64,000 nt of DNA from Punctularia strigosozonata HHB-11173 SS5 (Eukaryota > Basidiomycota > Agaricomycetes > Corticiales > Punctulariaceae). Both the position numbers and the translations under genes were made by a program. The notes beneath the pieces are model-generated. The model did not search any database and was not told the DNA's origin. It was given only the letters and a program-made list of their open reading frames with translations. The stretch is from the NCBI RefSeq assembly GCF_000264995.1, contig NW_006767446.1, positions 451,397-515,396 of the forward strand, written 5' to 3'. Of this stretch, positions 46,462 to 59,607 are shown one piece after another. Numbering within the stretch: position 1 is the stretch's first letter; each line of letters begins with the position of its first letter.

Positions 46462-48880
46462 ATGGACATGGCCTCGCCGACGTTGGGCGGCCGCGCGCCC
46501 TCACCTTCGCCCTCAGCAGGACCCATCGTCGAGGAGGAGGAATACTACTCATCGTGGTCACTGTTCCTCGTCTGCGCGCTCTTGATCCTATCGCTTTGGA
46601 CGTCGTACTATCTTCAGATCAAGCGCATACGAGCCGTGCATGAGACAGTCGTCTCCATCGTTGCCGGCATGTTTGTAGGGCTGGTCATACGAATTGCGCA
46701 AGCGGATGCTATCCGGGAGATGCTGGTGAGTCTCGACCATCGCGTTTATCTTCGTCACTTCTAACTATCCTGCGGTAGACGTTCAAACATACGTTGTTCT
46801 TCAACCTTCTCCTACCCCCTATCATCCTTAACTCGGGCTACGAATTGAAGCAGGTGCGACCCTTTCTCAGACGCATCGCACTCCTTGTTTAACCACGTAT
46901 TGACGCAGGAGAACTTCTTCCGAAACTTTGGCTCTATCCTCACATTCGCGTTTTTGGGCACCTTCATATCCGCCATCGGAGTCGGGTACGTTCGGCGCCG
47001 TGTCCTGTGCTAGTGCCACTCACCAACGTAGTATAGGGTTCTTGTCTACATATGGTCCTCCCTCGGCCTTGAGCACCTCAACCTCACCCCTCTCGAATGT
47101 CTCATCTTTGGGTCCACTCTATCCGCAACGGATCCTGTGACGATTTTGGCCATATTCAACCAGTATAAAGTCGACCCAAAACTGTATACCGTCATCTTCG
47201 GCGAATCTCTTCTGAACGATGCTGTGTCCATCGTCATGTACGAGTACGTATTCATCGTCCCACCACCATCATCGATCCGGTTCTCATGTATCATCTAGGA
47301 CGCTCTCGAAGTTCCACGGCACAGAAGTGTATCTCCAGTCACTCTTCCACGGCATCGGCATCTTCTTGCTCACTTTCACCGTCTCCATGGCCCTTGGCGT
47401 CATCTTCGGCCTCGGCATGTCCCTCGTCCTCAAACACTCCGCCCTCTCCCACTTCCCCCGCCTAGAGTCTTGCCTCGTCGCGCTCTCCGCCTACACCTGC
47501 TATTTCTTCTCCAACGGAATCACCATGTCCGGAATTGTGTCCCTCCTCTTCTGCGGCATTACGCTCAAGCACTACGCGTACCACACCATGTCGCGCCGAA
47601 CCCAACGCACGAGCAAGTACATCTTCGCGACCCTCGCCCAGCTCTCGGAGAACTTCATCTTCGTCTACCTCGGCCTCTCGCTCTTCACCTCCGCGCCATC
47701 CTCGAAGGTCACGTCCTACTTCAAGCCCATCTTCGTCACGATCACGACCGTCTGCGTGATCTTCACCCGCTACGCCGCCGTCTTCCCGCTCTCCGAGGCG
47801 ATCAACTTCTTCCATCGGCACGCGAGGGGACAGCGCACGGACGAGCTCCCGCACTCGTACCAGATGATGTTGTTCTGGGCCGGCCTCCGCGGCGCGGTCG
47901 GCGTCGCGCTCGCGGCCGGGTTCCAGGGCGAGAACGCGGAGACGCTCCGGATCACGGTTCTCGTCGTCGTCGTGCTCACCGTCGTGCTCTTCGGCGGGAC
48001 GACGGCGCGGATGCTCGAGGTGCTCGGGATCCGGACCGGCGTCGAAGACGAAGCGGCGAGCTCGGACGAGGAAGACGAGTTGCCGGTCGTCGGTGGCGCC
48101 GGCGGCGGGCGCGCGGCGTGGATGCGCCGCAGGGGACAGCGCGCGTGGTACGCGGACGAGGAAGAGGACTCGTACTTTGCCGCGCAGCAGACGCGCGCTT
48201 CGGCGCGGGCGGCGGTGCCGGCTGCAGCAGCGAACGGCCCCCGGATCGGCGTGCACTACCCGGTCCCGCCCGCGTACAACCACCACGCGCTGGCGAGGGC
48301 GGGCTCGCCCGCGACGCGGGATACCGTGTTCTCCGCCGCGTCGTCGGATTCGTACGACTCGGACGGCGGCGAGGTGCTGCCGCTCGCGCCCACCGCGGCG
48401 GCGGCGGCGCCAGGCGAGGCGGCGACCCCGAGGCGGGGCGCGGTGCCCGCCGCCGAGCACGACGGGAAGTGGTTCCAGGCGCTGGACGAGCGCTACCTGA
48501 TCCCGCTCTTCTCGAACGCGACCGCGAGCCGGACGTTCCACGCGAAGAAGGCGCAGCGGTGGAGCGCGATGCATCCGTCCGGGGGGAACGGGGTGGGCAC
48601 GCCGATGGAGGGCATGAGCGAGGACGAGGGCGAGGAGCGCGAGATCGATCTGACGGGCGTGGGGCAGGGTGGCGCGGCGGAGCGGTTCGCGAGGGGGGAG
48701 GGGAGCAGGAGCGGGAGCGGGGCGGCGTCGCCGAGGGGCTTGTCGAGGACGTCGAGCAGGACCGGGGTGCATTCGATGTCGTTGGAGGAGAGCAGGGCGG
48801 AGAGGGGGCTTGCGAGTCCCATGTTGCGGACCAATGGCGGGCAGGGTCAGGGTTCCGAGGACGGACAGCAGCATACGTGA
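46462..48880 (+). CDS. NHX1: Endosomal/vacuolar Na+(K+)/H+ exchanger
   Basis: CPA1-family exchanger, about 734 residues, that loads Na+ or K+ into endosomes/vacuoles in exchange for H+. Exons 46462-46725, 46779-46853, 46909-46985, 47037-47243 and 47299-48880 sum to 735 codons. Hallmarks: the amiloride-site motif [20 protein letters not shown], the ion-binding [17 protein letters not shown] and [15 protein letters not shown] segments, [15 protein letters not shown] and the [14 protein letters not shown] helix. About 12 hydrophobic helices occupy residues 30-445; the remaining ~290 residues are a hydrophilic, Ala/Gly/Ser- and acid-rich tail ([23 protein letters not shown]), as in NHX1/NHE6-type proteins. 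The tail contains the [20 protein letters not shown] segment conserved in fungal NHX proteins. Confidence 0.94.
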
Positions 48881-49358
48881 AGACGTGGAGGATATCTAGA
48901 CGTGTGGTTGTGTTCGTAGCTTGTTTTTACGATGCATGGAAACGGTTTGTCTGCCTCATTGAGTGCCGACCAGACGCTACTAAGTACATCTCGACGAAAC
49001 AACGCCGGTAAACTAAGATCGCAAGCCCATTCATCCACTTCTCTGGACCGTTTCATGATCAAGTTTTGGTATGAAGCTACCACTTACTCTGAGGAGGATG
49101 CCACGATCCAGGGTCTCGAAAGTTCGCCAGCCTTCCCCGACCTTCCGGGAATTTCCGGATGCGGAAACCGAGCCCGCCGTCGTTCCTTCTCGAAAGCGCT
49201 CACCTCCCGCCGCGTCAGCCTCTGCTCGACTCATGGCTTATGCATCCCGCTCGTAGTTTCCTATAAGGGCTAACATGGAGGGGCTCATCGACCTTCATCT
49301 CAGCCGCCCGAGATAATCACCACCGATCATCTACATCTACCCTCCGAATTTGCCTGTC
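48881..49358. other. Short intergenic region before the BAG gene
   Basis: About 480 bases. Near 49128-49155 the sequence AGCCTTCCCCGACCTTCCGGGAATTTCC contains a TTCnnGAA-type pairing, which might be a heat-shock element given the chaperone-related gene downstream; this is only suggestive. No gene is seen. Confidence 0.35.
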
Positions 49359-51709
49359 ATGCTCGCGTTCGTGCCGGCTACCCCAGTTCATCAGCAGCAC
49401 GTCCTCTTCCGGACTTCCGGGCTAGGCGATAACAATGACGGCTACGGCTACTCACACCGGGCTCCAACCTCGGCATACAGCCGTCACGCTTATGGCTACC
49501 ACACGACCCTCGCCGAGCACGATTACCTCCTCGCTCGGGCCCGCCGCGAAGCGCTAGAACGTCAACAAGCGCAGGCTTACCACCGCCAACGCCAACGGCG
49601 GCATCAGCAAGAGCTCCTCGCGCTCTTCGCCGCCGACCTCGCGGAAGAACTAAGTCGAGCGCGAATACGAAAGCAACAGGAGGAGGATGCGCGTCGCCAG
49701 CAGGAGGAGCTTCTCGTGCTCCGACAGCGTTGGCAGCGACGGCGCCTCCAGGAGATTGCCTGGCGTAGACAGCACGCTCTAGCCGAGGCCGAGCAACGCC
49801 ACCGCCAGGAGGATCTCGCGCGCTTCGAGCAGGCTAGACTCAGGCAGCAGCAGGTTGAGCTGTCGAAGGTCATCGAGGCATTATTTGTGCATTCGGAGCC
49901 TGAGCGAGAGCAACAGGTAAGCTTGCTTGCCATCTGGGCGTACACGATGGGGAACCTAATTCATGCTCTCCTTCAGCCCGTCTCTGCCCCGTGTGCGACG
50001 CACGCCGAAGTTCCTCGCGCCCCTGTCGATGTCAAGGGGAAGGGCAAGACGAAGGAAGAGCCCAATTCTGCCCCTTCTTCCGACTCCGCGTCTCGGGATT
50101 CTGTTGAAGATCTGCTCCTGCAGCGTGCTCAGGTCGAGAACGACCAAGAAGTCCAGGAGGCGCTGGCGACGTTGCTCCGGTCCCTCTTCACCGGTTCAGC
50201 TCCTGCCCAGGCTCAGGCTCCGAAGGAGCGGAAGAACGTCCGGTTCGACGTGAACGAGCAGGTATGCACCATTTATTTTCACCTGGGTCGGTTCTCCGAG
50301 GACTCACCCGCGTTTGCTTTCTTCAGGTCGGCCCATCAAATTCTTCCGCTGAGCCCGCCACTTTCTATCAAGGAGAGCCAGCCACTGCTGCGCTTGACCC
50401 GAGCCCTTCGGCGCCGGGAACATCGTCTCTGGAGCGCAAACCCGCCCTCGCGGGCGCGTCGGCCGAACAAGTCCGTGCGCACCGTCATCAGCGCACCTCC
50501 TCCCTCGATGAGATCGTCAACATCCGTGCGTCGTTCGACTCGCTCTCGTCCGACTTTCATCTCCCGGAGCACCTCGACTTCAGCCCCTCCCCCACCGCGT
50601 CTCGGTCGCCCTCGCCCGTCTCCAACCAGCCCGGCGAATCGGAGGGCGAGGAACCCCTCGCGTACACGGCGAACAACCGCCCCTTGCACCAGTACACCCA
50701 TGCGCTCGGATTGCTCCTCGCGCGACTCGACGCGGTGGAGAGCGATGGTGACGAGGGTGTGAGGAGGGCTAGGAAGGAGGCGGTAGTCGTCGTTGAGCAT
50801 GAGCTGGAGAGGGTCGAGCGCGAGGTGGAGAGGCAGCGGCCCGGCTCGCCTGCTCCGACGGAAGACATCGCTGATGCGAAGAAGGAGGTTGCACTTGAGG
50901 GAACGGCTGCCGACCAGGAGGCGAGCGCTGCTGACACCCATGCTGGCATCCCCTCTATCTCTTCAGAGGCTTCTGGACAACCTATAGCGGCTTCCCAACA
51001 AGTTGCAGAGACTCTGCTCTCGCCCGAAGATGCTCCTGCGCATGCAGCTCAAACGGCCGTCGTTCCCGTTGACGACGCCGAATCTATACCCGCTCCTCGC
51101 ACCACCTCCCCAGTACCTCCCAACGTCGATCTCGTTGGCACCGTCACGGACGCCTCCGAGTCCTCTGACGCACCAGCCGAGCTGCTCGACCGCAACGAAC
51201 ACGCGAATTCGCCAGCAGAGCAGGCTGCCGAATTGTCCTATCAGGGATCTTTTCCAGAGTCGCATTCGCAGGATTCGACTAGTACGTTGTCTTCCCAACC
51301 CGAGCTGGCTGCGTCCGTGCGCACGTCGCGTGACGACGATGTTCCCGTCACCCTCACCGAGGGTGCGTTCCAACCCGAGGAGGCCACCTCGTCGGATGCG
51401 CCCTCATCTGAAGCACCCCGACCGGCTGCCGACGCGACCTCACGACCCGGTGAACCAGCGACGGCGGTCTCTGACCCATCAGCCTCGAGCGCGGTGTCCG
51501 ACGACCTCGGTACACACGATCACGCCGAGGCTCCACCGTCCCCGATCGACTCGAACGTCTCTGCTCCGTCAGCGTTCACATCCGACGCAGAAGGAGAAGA
51601 GGATGCCGCGGTTGTGATCGGGCACGCCGAGGTGCCTCCCGCCAGCGACGCGAACGACCACTCGGGCGACGATTACGATGGTTGGTCGGATGTCGAGAAC
51701 CACCTCTGA
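49359..51709 (+). CDS. BAG-domain protein (Hsp70 co-chaperone-like)
   Basis: About 741 residues; exons 49359-49916, 49977-50261 and 50327-51709 sum to 742 codons. Residues ~45-180 form a long Gln/Arg/Glu-rich coiled coil (RARREALERQQAQAYHRQRQ and following). A conserved RKNVRFDVNEQ piece precedes the second intron. Around residues 430-500 lies a BAG-type three-helix segment: LAYTANNRPLHQYTHALGLL, ARLDAVESDGDEGVRRARKE, VVVEHELERVEREVE; the LDAVESDGDxxVRxARKExV pattern is typical of fungal BAG domains, which bind the Hsp70 ATPase domain as nucleotide exchange factors. The rest is disordered and acidic. The protein ends DDYDGWSDVENHL, where the acid-flanked WSDV fits an Atg8-interacting (AIM/LIR) pattern. 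Role in chaperone-assisted autophagy is inferred. Confidence 0.82.
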
Positions 51710-52488
51710 GCATATCGTGGTATCTATCGGCTTACTATATGATTGTAGTATACCCCGTCTGTATAATAGTATATAACTGCTAAGTTTGTGCAAGTTCGGT
51801 CGGTCCACTGGATTGTACAGTCCTTCTGTCAAACTTCCGTGCGAGGAACTCGAACGAGTACTTGGAGACCGCGACCAATCCCGCGTTCGCATTTAAGCAC
51901 ACCTCCTAGTTCTCTCACTGCGTTATGACCGGGACGTTGTCACTTACGCCGAGAAACATGAACGACTCCTTGAGTCTCGTCACTATATATTCGTCGACGT
52001 GTCTCGTTGCTCGCTGTCGATGAACTGGCGTGGAGACACCGATGTCTACGGACCGAGGACGGGTCAGCCAGGGGCAGTGAGTACGATGGACGCTGTCGTT
52101 GCCGCGTGCGGTCCTCGTACCAACCGAACAATGCACCACCAGCATCCAGGGGACAACTTTGGGAAGCGACGTTGACTCTGTACTCAGACAGACCGAGTAA
52201 GAAAAGTTCACTCCTTTTCGATCGTGCAACTAGGGTTGGGCTGCGGGCTCAGAGCTCTAGTATAGCACAGATGGATGGCTGAATGGGCGATGGGCATGAA
52301 CCGTACCGAAATGACGTCGATGTGGCCCAGCAAGGTAGCACAAGCAGCAAGCACAGAGCAATTCATATGCAAATATGGAGAGCTGAAACGACAGCTGGAA
52401 GATATCCGGTGAGCTGGACACGTAGCGTCATCACAGCGCGCAGCGGCTTACATGTTTTGGGGATATCGCGGTCATCGCTCTCCTGACA
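51710..52488. other. Intergenic region between convergent BAG and SET genes
   Basis: About 780 bases holding the 3' ends of both flanking genes. Frames of about 100 codons on both strands show no domain. Confidence 0.4.
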
Positions 52489-54069
52489 CTACACGACGCC
52501 CAGCCCCTCCTTCAACTCCTTGGCCAGCTCGTCTTCCTGCCGCTTCTCTTCCCTTTCCTTCTCTGTCATCTCGCCCTCCTTCTCCTGCAGTTCCTTCTCC
52601 TCCTTCAGGCACCTTTCGCAGGTGCATTTTCCGAAGCCCCAGTCGCCGAGTCGCCGCCTACGCGCGGGAAGGGGGAGTTCTGGGTTCACGTAGGAGATCT
52701 GGCCCGCAACGGGCGGGATGTCAGATAGATGCGCGAAGGGGCGAGGCTGTAGTATATACAGCAATCAGACTCACTGTTAGCTCTTGCCCTGGCAATATGG
52801 TTTGCCTTGCGATCACGGTGATTCTCGCAAGCGCACTGCGCTGATCGAGATGCCGCACAGATACGTTCGGGGCGCACGAGTGATTGAGATGAGAATGCAA
52901 AGTGTAGAGCCCTCCATGGGACTCCAGATCTAGGATCGCGTCAGCGTCGGGAAGCCAAGTATCCCAGGACATTGGTCGTACTCAGACTCATTCGCCCCAG
53001 GTTATGAAGCGTCGCGTCGTAATCAAACAACTTTGTGTCTATGTCGTCCGGCAAAGGCTTCTTGAGGATCTTGGCCAGCTTCTTTTTGTTCGCCTCCAAG
53101 GGCGGTTCCTTGAAGGCGTGCACGATGAGTTGGTGTGCCTTTTTCCACGCGGCCTTGTCGAACTCTTCTCCTGCAGACCTATAACCAAAGCGCTTGCAGT
53201 CAGCGTGACGAGACAGTCGAGTACACATTGTGCACGTACCACGTCTCCCGCAAATCTCTCATCCTGTCTTCCATACCCAGTTCGGCGAACGAACTGAACA
53301 GCTTCCAATCGTTCTCCAGCACCTTCTCGTCCTGTTGGTTTGCGAGCAGTATTTTCGCCGTGCAGTGCGCCAGGGCTTGCAGCGCCATCCACTGGTAGCT
53401 CCGCGCAAACGCCAGCAGTGGCGCGCTTGCGGGGTTCTTGCTCGGACATAGCAAGGGATGGACGACGGCGGAACGCTGGAGACAAAGTCTGGAGCAGAAC
53501 CGACCCGGGCAGAACGAGGCCGAGGTCGAGTCCGGGCAATTGACGATCAGTCGCGAGTCGATGTTGAGAGGCGTGGTGCAAAACGCGCATGCACGTCCGT
53601 TCCTCTGCAGGTCGTAGATTTCCCTGAAGATATTTTCGTCTCATAAATACCTAGAGTTCACTCTTGCGTACAGTATACTTGCGTACCATTCAGGACCAAT
53701 GACCCACGGATCCTCCTTCCATATCACATCTCCCTCCCCAATCTCCTCCTTCGCGACTAAACCCTTCCCCTTCTCCTTTCCAAAGTTCCTCACCTCGACC
53801 TTCGTCGTCCATTTCGCGATATCGAGGTCCTTGATCACGCTCGACTTCGGGTATGCCGTCCTCGACGCGCTCGATCCGCCAGGCGGCGCGACGGTCAACC
53901 CGGCGCTTTGCACGACCTTGCGCGTGCGTTTTTCGGAGACGCTCCAGTCCGGGTGCGTCGAGCTCAGCAGAGCGTGCAGTTTCGGTATGCCCAGCGTCGG
54001 GTTTTCAGCGCGCAGGGTCGAGAGCGCTTCCTTGAGCTCGTCCTCCGTAGGCACGGTCGTGCCCGGCAT
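52489..54069 (-). CDS. SET5: SET-domain methyltransferase, SET5-like
   Basis: Protein lysine methyltransferase of the Set5/SMYD group, about 440 residues. Exons (minus) 53687-54069, 53240-53623, 52988-53178, 52775-52929 and 52489-52698 sum to 441 codons. The split SET domain starts near residue 90 (VRNFGKEKGKGLVAKEEIGE), contains the Cys-rich insert (ACAFCTTPL, FCSRLCLQRSAVVHPLLC), resumes with LYTLHSHLNHSCAPNVSVRH, the AdoMet- and substrate-binding NHSCxPN motif, then GQELTISYVNPELPLPARRR and the post-SET cysteines GKCTCERC. The C-terminus is a Glu/Lys-rich helix (LKEEKELQEKEGEMTEKERE). Yeast Set5 methylates histone H4; the same activity is inferred. The last intron is taken as 76 bases because that restores the conserved SYVNP block. 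Confidence 0.9.
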
Positions 54070-54361
54070 CGTAGTCACCTAGTCGACGTTCGCGCCCGCC
54101 CACGATGGAGGTCGATAGCAGTGCCAGAACAGATCGCTGCAGATCGTCGCACTGCAGCGTCTAACGGATCATCCAGCCACATCTTCAGCATTAATATTCG
54201 CAGAGGTAACGAGCGCTTATGAGCAGGACAAGGGGCACCAAAGTCCAACGTGTGTTTACGGTCTGATTGCCGGCCATGTGTGCGAATTAGTGGTGCAGCT
54301 CCCCCCCAAACCCGATGGCTACCCCATAGACGAACGGCCTGATTATGATGAATACGATACT

Positions 54362-57300
54362 CTACGAATGAGACCGCTCGAAGTCAATTCTCCACTGTCC
54401 GAACCCTTCGAGAGGCACGGTTCCGCACAAGCGACCCGTAATCTGCCTCAACTCATCCAGACACTGCGAGGATGCAATCAGTACCTCGATCGTAACGACA
54501 CGCCATGCTGCTCAGGAATACGCACTGCGGCAAGCTGGAACACGCCGACGAGCGCCGTCGCATAGTACGCGTAGTCCAAAGAGCGCAACTGCGCTTCGTC
54601 CACGCGGGGCATCGTGATGGGCTTCGTTCCGCCGTTGGAGGCGTCGACTTCCGGACGAGGGGTGCCGAGTTTGCCGTGATACAAGGCACGATCGAGAAGA
54701 CTGATGTCCAAGACTTGGTGTAGGGGCTGGCCGGTCCGCAAGGATTGGGCGACGAGGATGAATGTCGACATGACGTCCGTGACCTATCATTGCCATAAAG
54801 CCTGCCGTAAGGTACATGATGCATGCACGTTCACTCACGAAGTTCGGGTTCACGACTTTAGTATGACGGAGGTAGGCGATGCGCACGTCGTCATCGGTTA
54901 GTGTCAACGCTCCGCCAATCTACGCCCGAGCGCATGTCAGCACGTCTCGTCATCGGGGACAAGGTGGAAGAAACCGAATATTTACCTGCGCAAGGGCACT
55001 GATCATATCCGATTCAATGCCAATGAGTTTCTGGTATTCGTCCACCGGCCAAGCGCCCCTGATATTGCCTTCCCAGACAGCCATGGCCGTCTGCTGCCTC
55101 AACGCCCCGATCTCCGTAGAAATGGACACTATCTTCTCGCGCATCTGCTTGCGGAAGTCGTTCTTCCAGCTCTTTTCTTTAGGCGTGTCGGTGCCGTTCT
55201 CGCCCTTAAGCTCGTTGCCGACGTCAGGCATAGCTATCCATTTCGACATCATGAATGCGTAGAGATCTGCAACGTTCGTGAGGATGGTCGCGTTGCGAAG
55301 CCTTGCATGTACCATCAGTATATATCGTGTGCGTGGGTCAAAACAAGACGAAGCGTACCGAACGGCCTTCCTGCCAGATTGAGGAGGGAGGCACATCATG
55401 ATGAACGATGCACCGCATCCTGTACATGCAGCTATCGGTAACCTTGGACACGGAATTTTGCGTGAAATGACTCACCGATCATCACAAGAACAAATCGTTT
55501 CCACGCGATCGGCCACCCGATCCCGGGATTACCGAAGAGAGGGAGCTTGGCATCTATCCACGAATAACCCACCACCAGCACGAAAGTAGCCTAAGGTTCA
55601 TCGTAAGTACGAGGATGATGTTCAGACGTGACGAGAGAAGCGACGCACACAACCCATCAACACGCCGGTCAGATATTGAAGCGGCGCAAAAAGACGGATG
55701 AACATGACCGGCACCAGGAAGACACCTACGGCGGCTGCAGTGCCGTAGGGGTTACCATTGCTACTCGCGTTACCTGTGTTCGAGTTCAATGACCGGTGTA
55801 TGTGGAGTTTATTGGATGAAATACTCACCTAGATACCAGACAAGCAGCCCTATAACGGCACCGATGAATGTACCGAGAGATCGAGTTACAAGGCTAGCGA
55901 GTTCATCGATGAGCCAGTGACCAGATTATCTGGGGCAATGGGCAACTTACTTGTAGATATGATCCGAGGCATAGATGTTGAGCGTAGTTTGCGCCATAAT
56001 GAGAGCCCTATGCAGCCAGTCAGTGTCTAAACGCAAGTTATACATGACAGCGTTCTCACCAGAGGCCCTTCTGCTCGTAGTTGAATGCTTGCAAAAATGT
56101 CAGACAACACAATCGAACTATCTCGTCAGAGAGCACGCACCTGCACTTGACTTGAACACGGCCGGAAGCCAGAGGGCAATGCTGACAAAGGTATACTTGA
56201 ACGCAAACTGCGCAGGGTAGATCCGTCAATACACGACAAGCAAAACAGGAGAAAGGCCGTTACCAATGCCTCAGGTGTCTTCGACCACTTGTACGACCGA
56301 TGGATGACGTCCATCACTCTCTGAAAGACGTTGGCGGGTGGCTTGCTATCCGGATCCCTCCCGTACTCAATCTCCTCCTCCTCATCTTCTTCCTCCGGCA
56401 CCACGTCCTCTCCTGCGGCAGCGTTCTGCCCTGCTCCGCCTTTCGATCGGACCGCCTTCCACACCGTGCGGAGACCCTTCGGAGCCCACAGCCGCGTCTT
56501 CTTGCGCTTATCCACGAGCGCGCGGAGAGCGTTCAGAAAAGCAAGTATCATCTCCGAGGTGATGATTCTATCCGTCAAGAACGTTCAGAAGCGTACTCAA
56601 GGGGTTGACAACAGACACCTACAGGTTCACGGCGAACACCAATGAGATGTGTAACGACCTGTGCGGTAGATTTTCTTGCCCTTGTTTTCCCTCCGTTTCG
56701 GGGCGCAGCGCCTTAACATATGGATCAAGCATCGCCTGCCTCTTGGTCAGCTTGAAGTCCTCTAGCGCGCCCTTCAGCCCCGCGATCGACTCATCCAGCA
56801 ATCTGATCCTCTCTTCCACGTCCTTCGCGGCCCTCTGCCACCTCTTCTTGTTGGTACTGTCGATGACGGTCTGCGCGGTCGACAGGCCCCTGACACAAGC
56901 CTGACGAAGGTCGGAGGTCGCGTCCTTGAGGCGGGGAAGGCTATCTTCCAGAGTGAGGGAGTGGGTCTGCTCCGCCTCCAGCTGCTCGTTGTAGAGTTGC
57001 TGGAGGATAAGGGTATCATGGCCGTGACCGTGGGCAGTCTTCTCTGAAACAGAGTCCTTGTCGGCTGCGTCACCGGTCTCTATTGGCGACTTCGGATCGT
57101 TAGCCCGGAGCCCGGCGGTGCTGAAAACGTTGGAGAGCACTGTAGTCCAGTTGCATAGGCCGGCTAAAGCATGCACTCTATTAGTTGTGCACCCCAACGG
57201 AGGCTTCATACCACGTACCGATACGTGTGATGATGCCCAGCAAGGACTGCTCCAATTCCAGGATGTCGTCCCCGTTCCATTTTCCCCAGCTAAACTCGAG

Positions 57301-58606
57301 GTTTATGAAGACCGCGGTTCCTTGCACTGGCCGCGTTCGCATTAGCTTCAAAATCCACCAGATGTAAAAAGCATGAACAAGTACAACGCACATCCCTGCC
57401 ATTTCGCGACCAAGCCGGCCCGAGTACCGGATATCTTGCCCTTCATGGCTGCGACGGTCTCGTGGGTGCTGTCTAACGCTTCGTCTTGCATGGCCACTAG
57501 GCCTTTTAGTGCACCGCAGAAGCCGGCGAGGGCTTCGAGGTGCGCGTGATTGATGGTTTCGGGGAACACGAGCGTGATCAGGACGACGCCGATTGCAGCG
57601 TAGCACGACGCCGAGATAAGAATCGAGTTCAGGATAGTATATTGTGCGAAGGGGAACAGCGGGCCATAGCTCTAGAAGCGGTCGAGGAGTGAGGTCCATG
57701 GTACACAAGTTGCGGTACTCAATCGGCTTACGCAGAACTGCTCAAAACCGTCAGTGACCTGTTATGTATGTACCGACGGCGGCTACTCACAACATCCAAG
57801 GAGATTGTGCCGAATATGCTGAGAACCATCAACTTCGGTAAATACGCTCGCGCCAAAGCGAGGAAGAATGTCCCTGCAGCAAGAAAGACACCGAAAACGA
57901 CGGACGAGCTAGAGAATAGTTGAGCGTGACGTTATCAGACGAACGAAGAGACAGACATACTCCGTATCGAGGAATTGACCCTGGAAAACTTCAGCTTTGA
58001 ACTCGGCATCGGGATTTTGAGAGCTGGCAGCTCTACCACGGGTCCCAAGCGTCAGACAATGGATGCCGTGCGGCGTAGCATTGCGATGTATGATACCGAC
58101 CTTTGCTGAGCCTGTTGTAGGGTGTGTTTCAACAGTAGTTGGCTGCGAGCGGCCAATGCGCCTCTCATGGCTGCCGATCCTAGACCCCATCCCACCAAGA
58201 AGCCCATCATGACCATAGCAATAGCCTGAAACGAGTGCGCATGAGCCAACGTGACCTCAACAGAGGCACCATGGAAAGCGCACCAGCACGAACAACTGCA
58301 GGGGCATGCTTGGTGCAACGATCATGCTGACGAGCGCAGTAAAGAAGGCCGCATTACCAAGGGTGGTCAATGATTGGTTCGGGAGGATGATAACGAAAGC
58401 GACCCAGGACGCGATCCAGCATCGTATCTATGCAAACGAACAAGTCAGTTCGATCCCAAAGCTACTCGACAAGTCCACGAGCTAGCTTTGTACAGCTTCG
58501 AGGGGCAAGTTTGTGCATGATATCGGTCTTTGCGAGCTCGACGTACAAGGGTTTTACGCGACTTCGGTGACTTCAGGTTGTCCGTCACCCATGATGGAAG
58601 CGCCAT
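54362..58606 (-). CDS. ArAE-family membrane protein (DUF2421-type), 20 exons
   Basis: Large integral membrane protein, about 1005 residues. Twenty exons from 58547-58606 to 54362-54463 sum to 1006 codons with every junction in phase. Two hydrophobic blocks: N-terminal (CWIASWVAFVIILPNQSLTT; AIAMVMMGFLVGWGLGSAAM; VVFGVFLAAGTFFLALARAY; YAAIGVVLITLVFPETINHA) and central (FKYTFVSIALWLPAVFKSSA; YEQKGLWALIMAQTTLNIYA; SLGTFIGAVIGLLVWYLG; VGVFLVPVMFIRLFAPLQYL; TFVLVVGYSWIDAKLPLFG). Between and after them are large cytosolic parts, with an acidic run VVPEEEDEEEEIEYG. The plan matches fungal proteins with an ArAE_2 N-terminal six-helix domain and a DUF2421 (brefeldin A-sensitivity-related) C-terminal domain, thought to be aromatic-acid or related exporters; function is not proven. 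Several exons are tiny (28 bases at 56060-56087). Confidence 0.92.
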
Positions 58607-59607
58607 CCCGCCACTGCGCAAGCCCGACGAACGGTGTAGACGCTTGTGTCAGTAGTTGTATGGACGTTAGTAGTTGTGTCGACGAAGACGACGTGAACGC
58701 GAGCATTGCATTTGAACAAAGTTGATGGACTTGAGACATACAACCACGGGGGAAAGGCCGACCTAACCGGCCCTAACGGGTGCATCAGCGAGTTTACGTC
58801 ATCAGTCGGCCTCATCTCCTCCACCTCGACCGTTGACTGGCCCAAAGCTCCGAGTCGGACATTGCGCGCATATGTCCTTTTGATCAACACTTCACTGTGC
58901 CGCGGATTCCTCCGACGGACGAAAGCAGTACTCGTAAACGGGATGATCCCGATGACGAGCCGGCGCCCTGTCGTGTTGATGACATGACGTTCAGTTCACT
59001 CAACACGATAATTTCGCTCTGCCAGAAAGGCACTGCGAGGTAGACCAGGTCTATATGACGTTTGCTTGCGCCGGCTATGACGCTTATGCTGCTCGGACCA
59101 TTGTGATATGGTCCACTCCTGTACTGCCTTGATTCATATTACGTCTCGGCCGAGCAGCGCGGCGCACACCGAGGCTTCCGTCCATATGGACCAACAGTCA
59201 AACAGTCTTCGCGTTCTGATGTCTTCTTAGTGCTTCGCTTCAGTGCCCGCTCATGCCCATGGTCTATGATGTATGCCTATACAAACCTCATTCGAACGGG
59301 GAATCGTAATTCGGAAAGAGATGGGTGGAGTTCGCACCTCGCTCAGCAGCGGTTGCTTCTGCCACACGGCCCTGACAAGAGCAATATTCTCATCGTTATA
59401 CACCATACAGGATCAGAAGTAGCTCATGGCCACACCTTCATCTAGGATCATCATCACCTTAACGGACGATCACCCTCCACTTCAACCTAATGTATCAGCG
59501 CCCATGGTGCGAATTGAATCAGTATTGTGAGGGTTTAAAAGGCCGTTGCCCCCATTACACGAGCAAGCCAGATTCTTGACGACTTCAGTGCCGCAATCAA
59601 CGATAAT
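58607..59607. other. Divergent promoter region between ArAE and DUF6533 genes
   Basis: About 1 kb between two divergent genes. A TTTAAAA at 59534-59540 lies about 70 bases before the plus-strand start and may serve as its TATA element. No gene is seen. Confidence 0.45.

Noticed and set aside
47470-49011. 513-codon plus-strand and 470-codon minus-strand frames over the NHX1 gene
   Set aside because: Both overlap the last NHX1 exon in other frames and are His/Arg/Pro-rich without domains.
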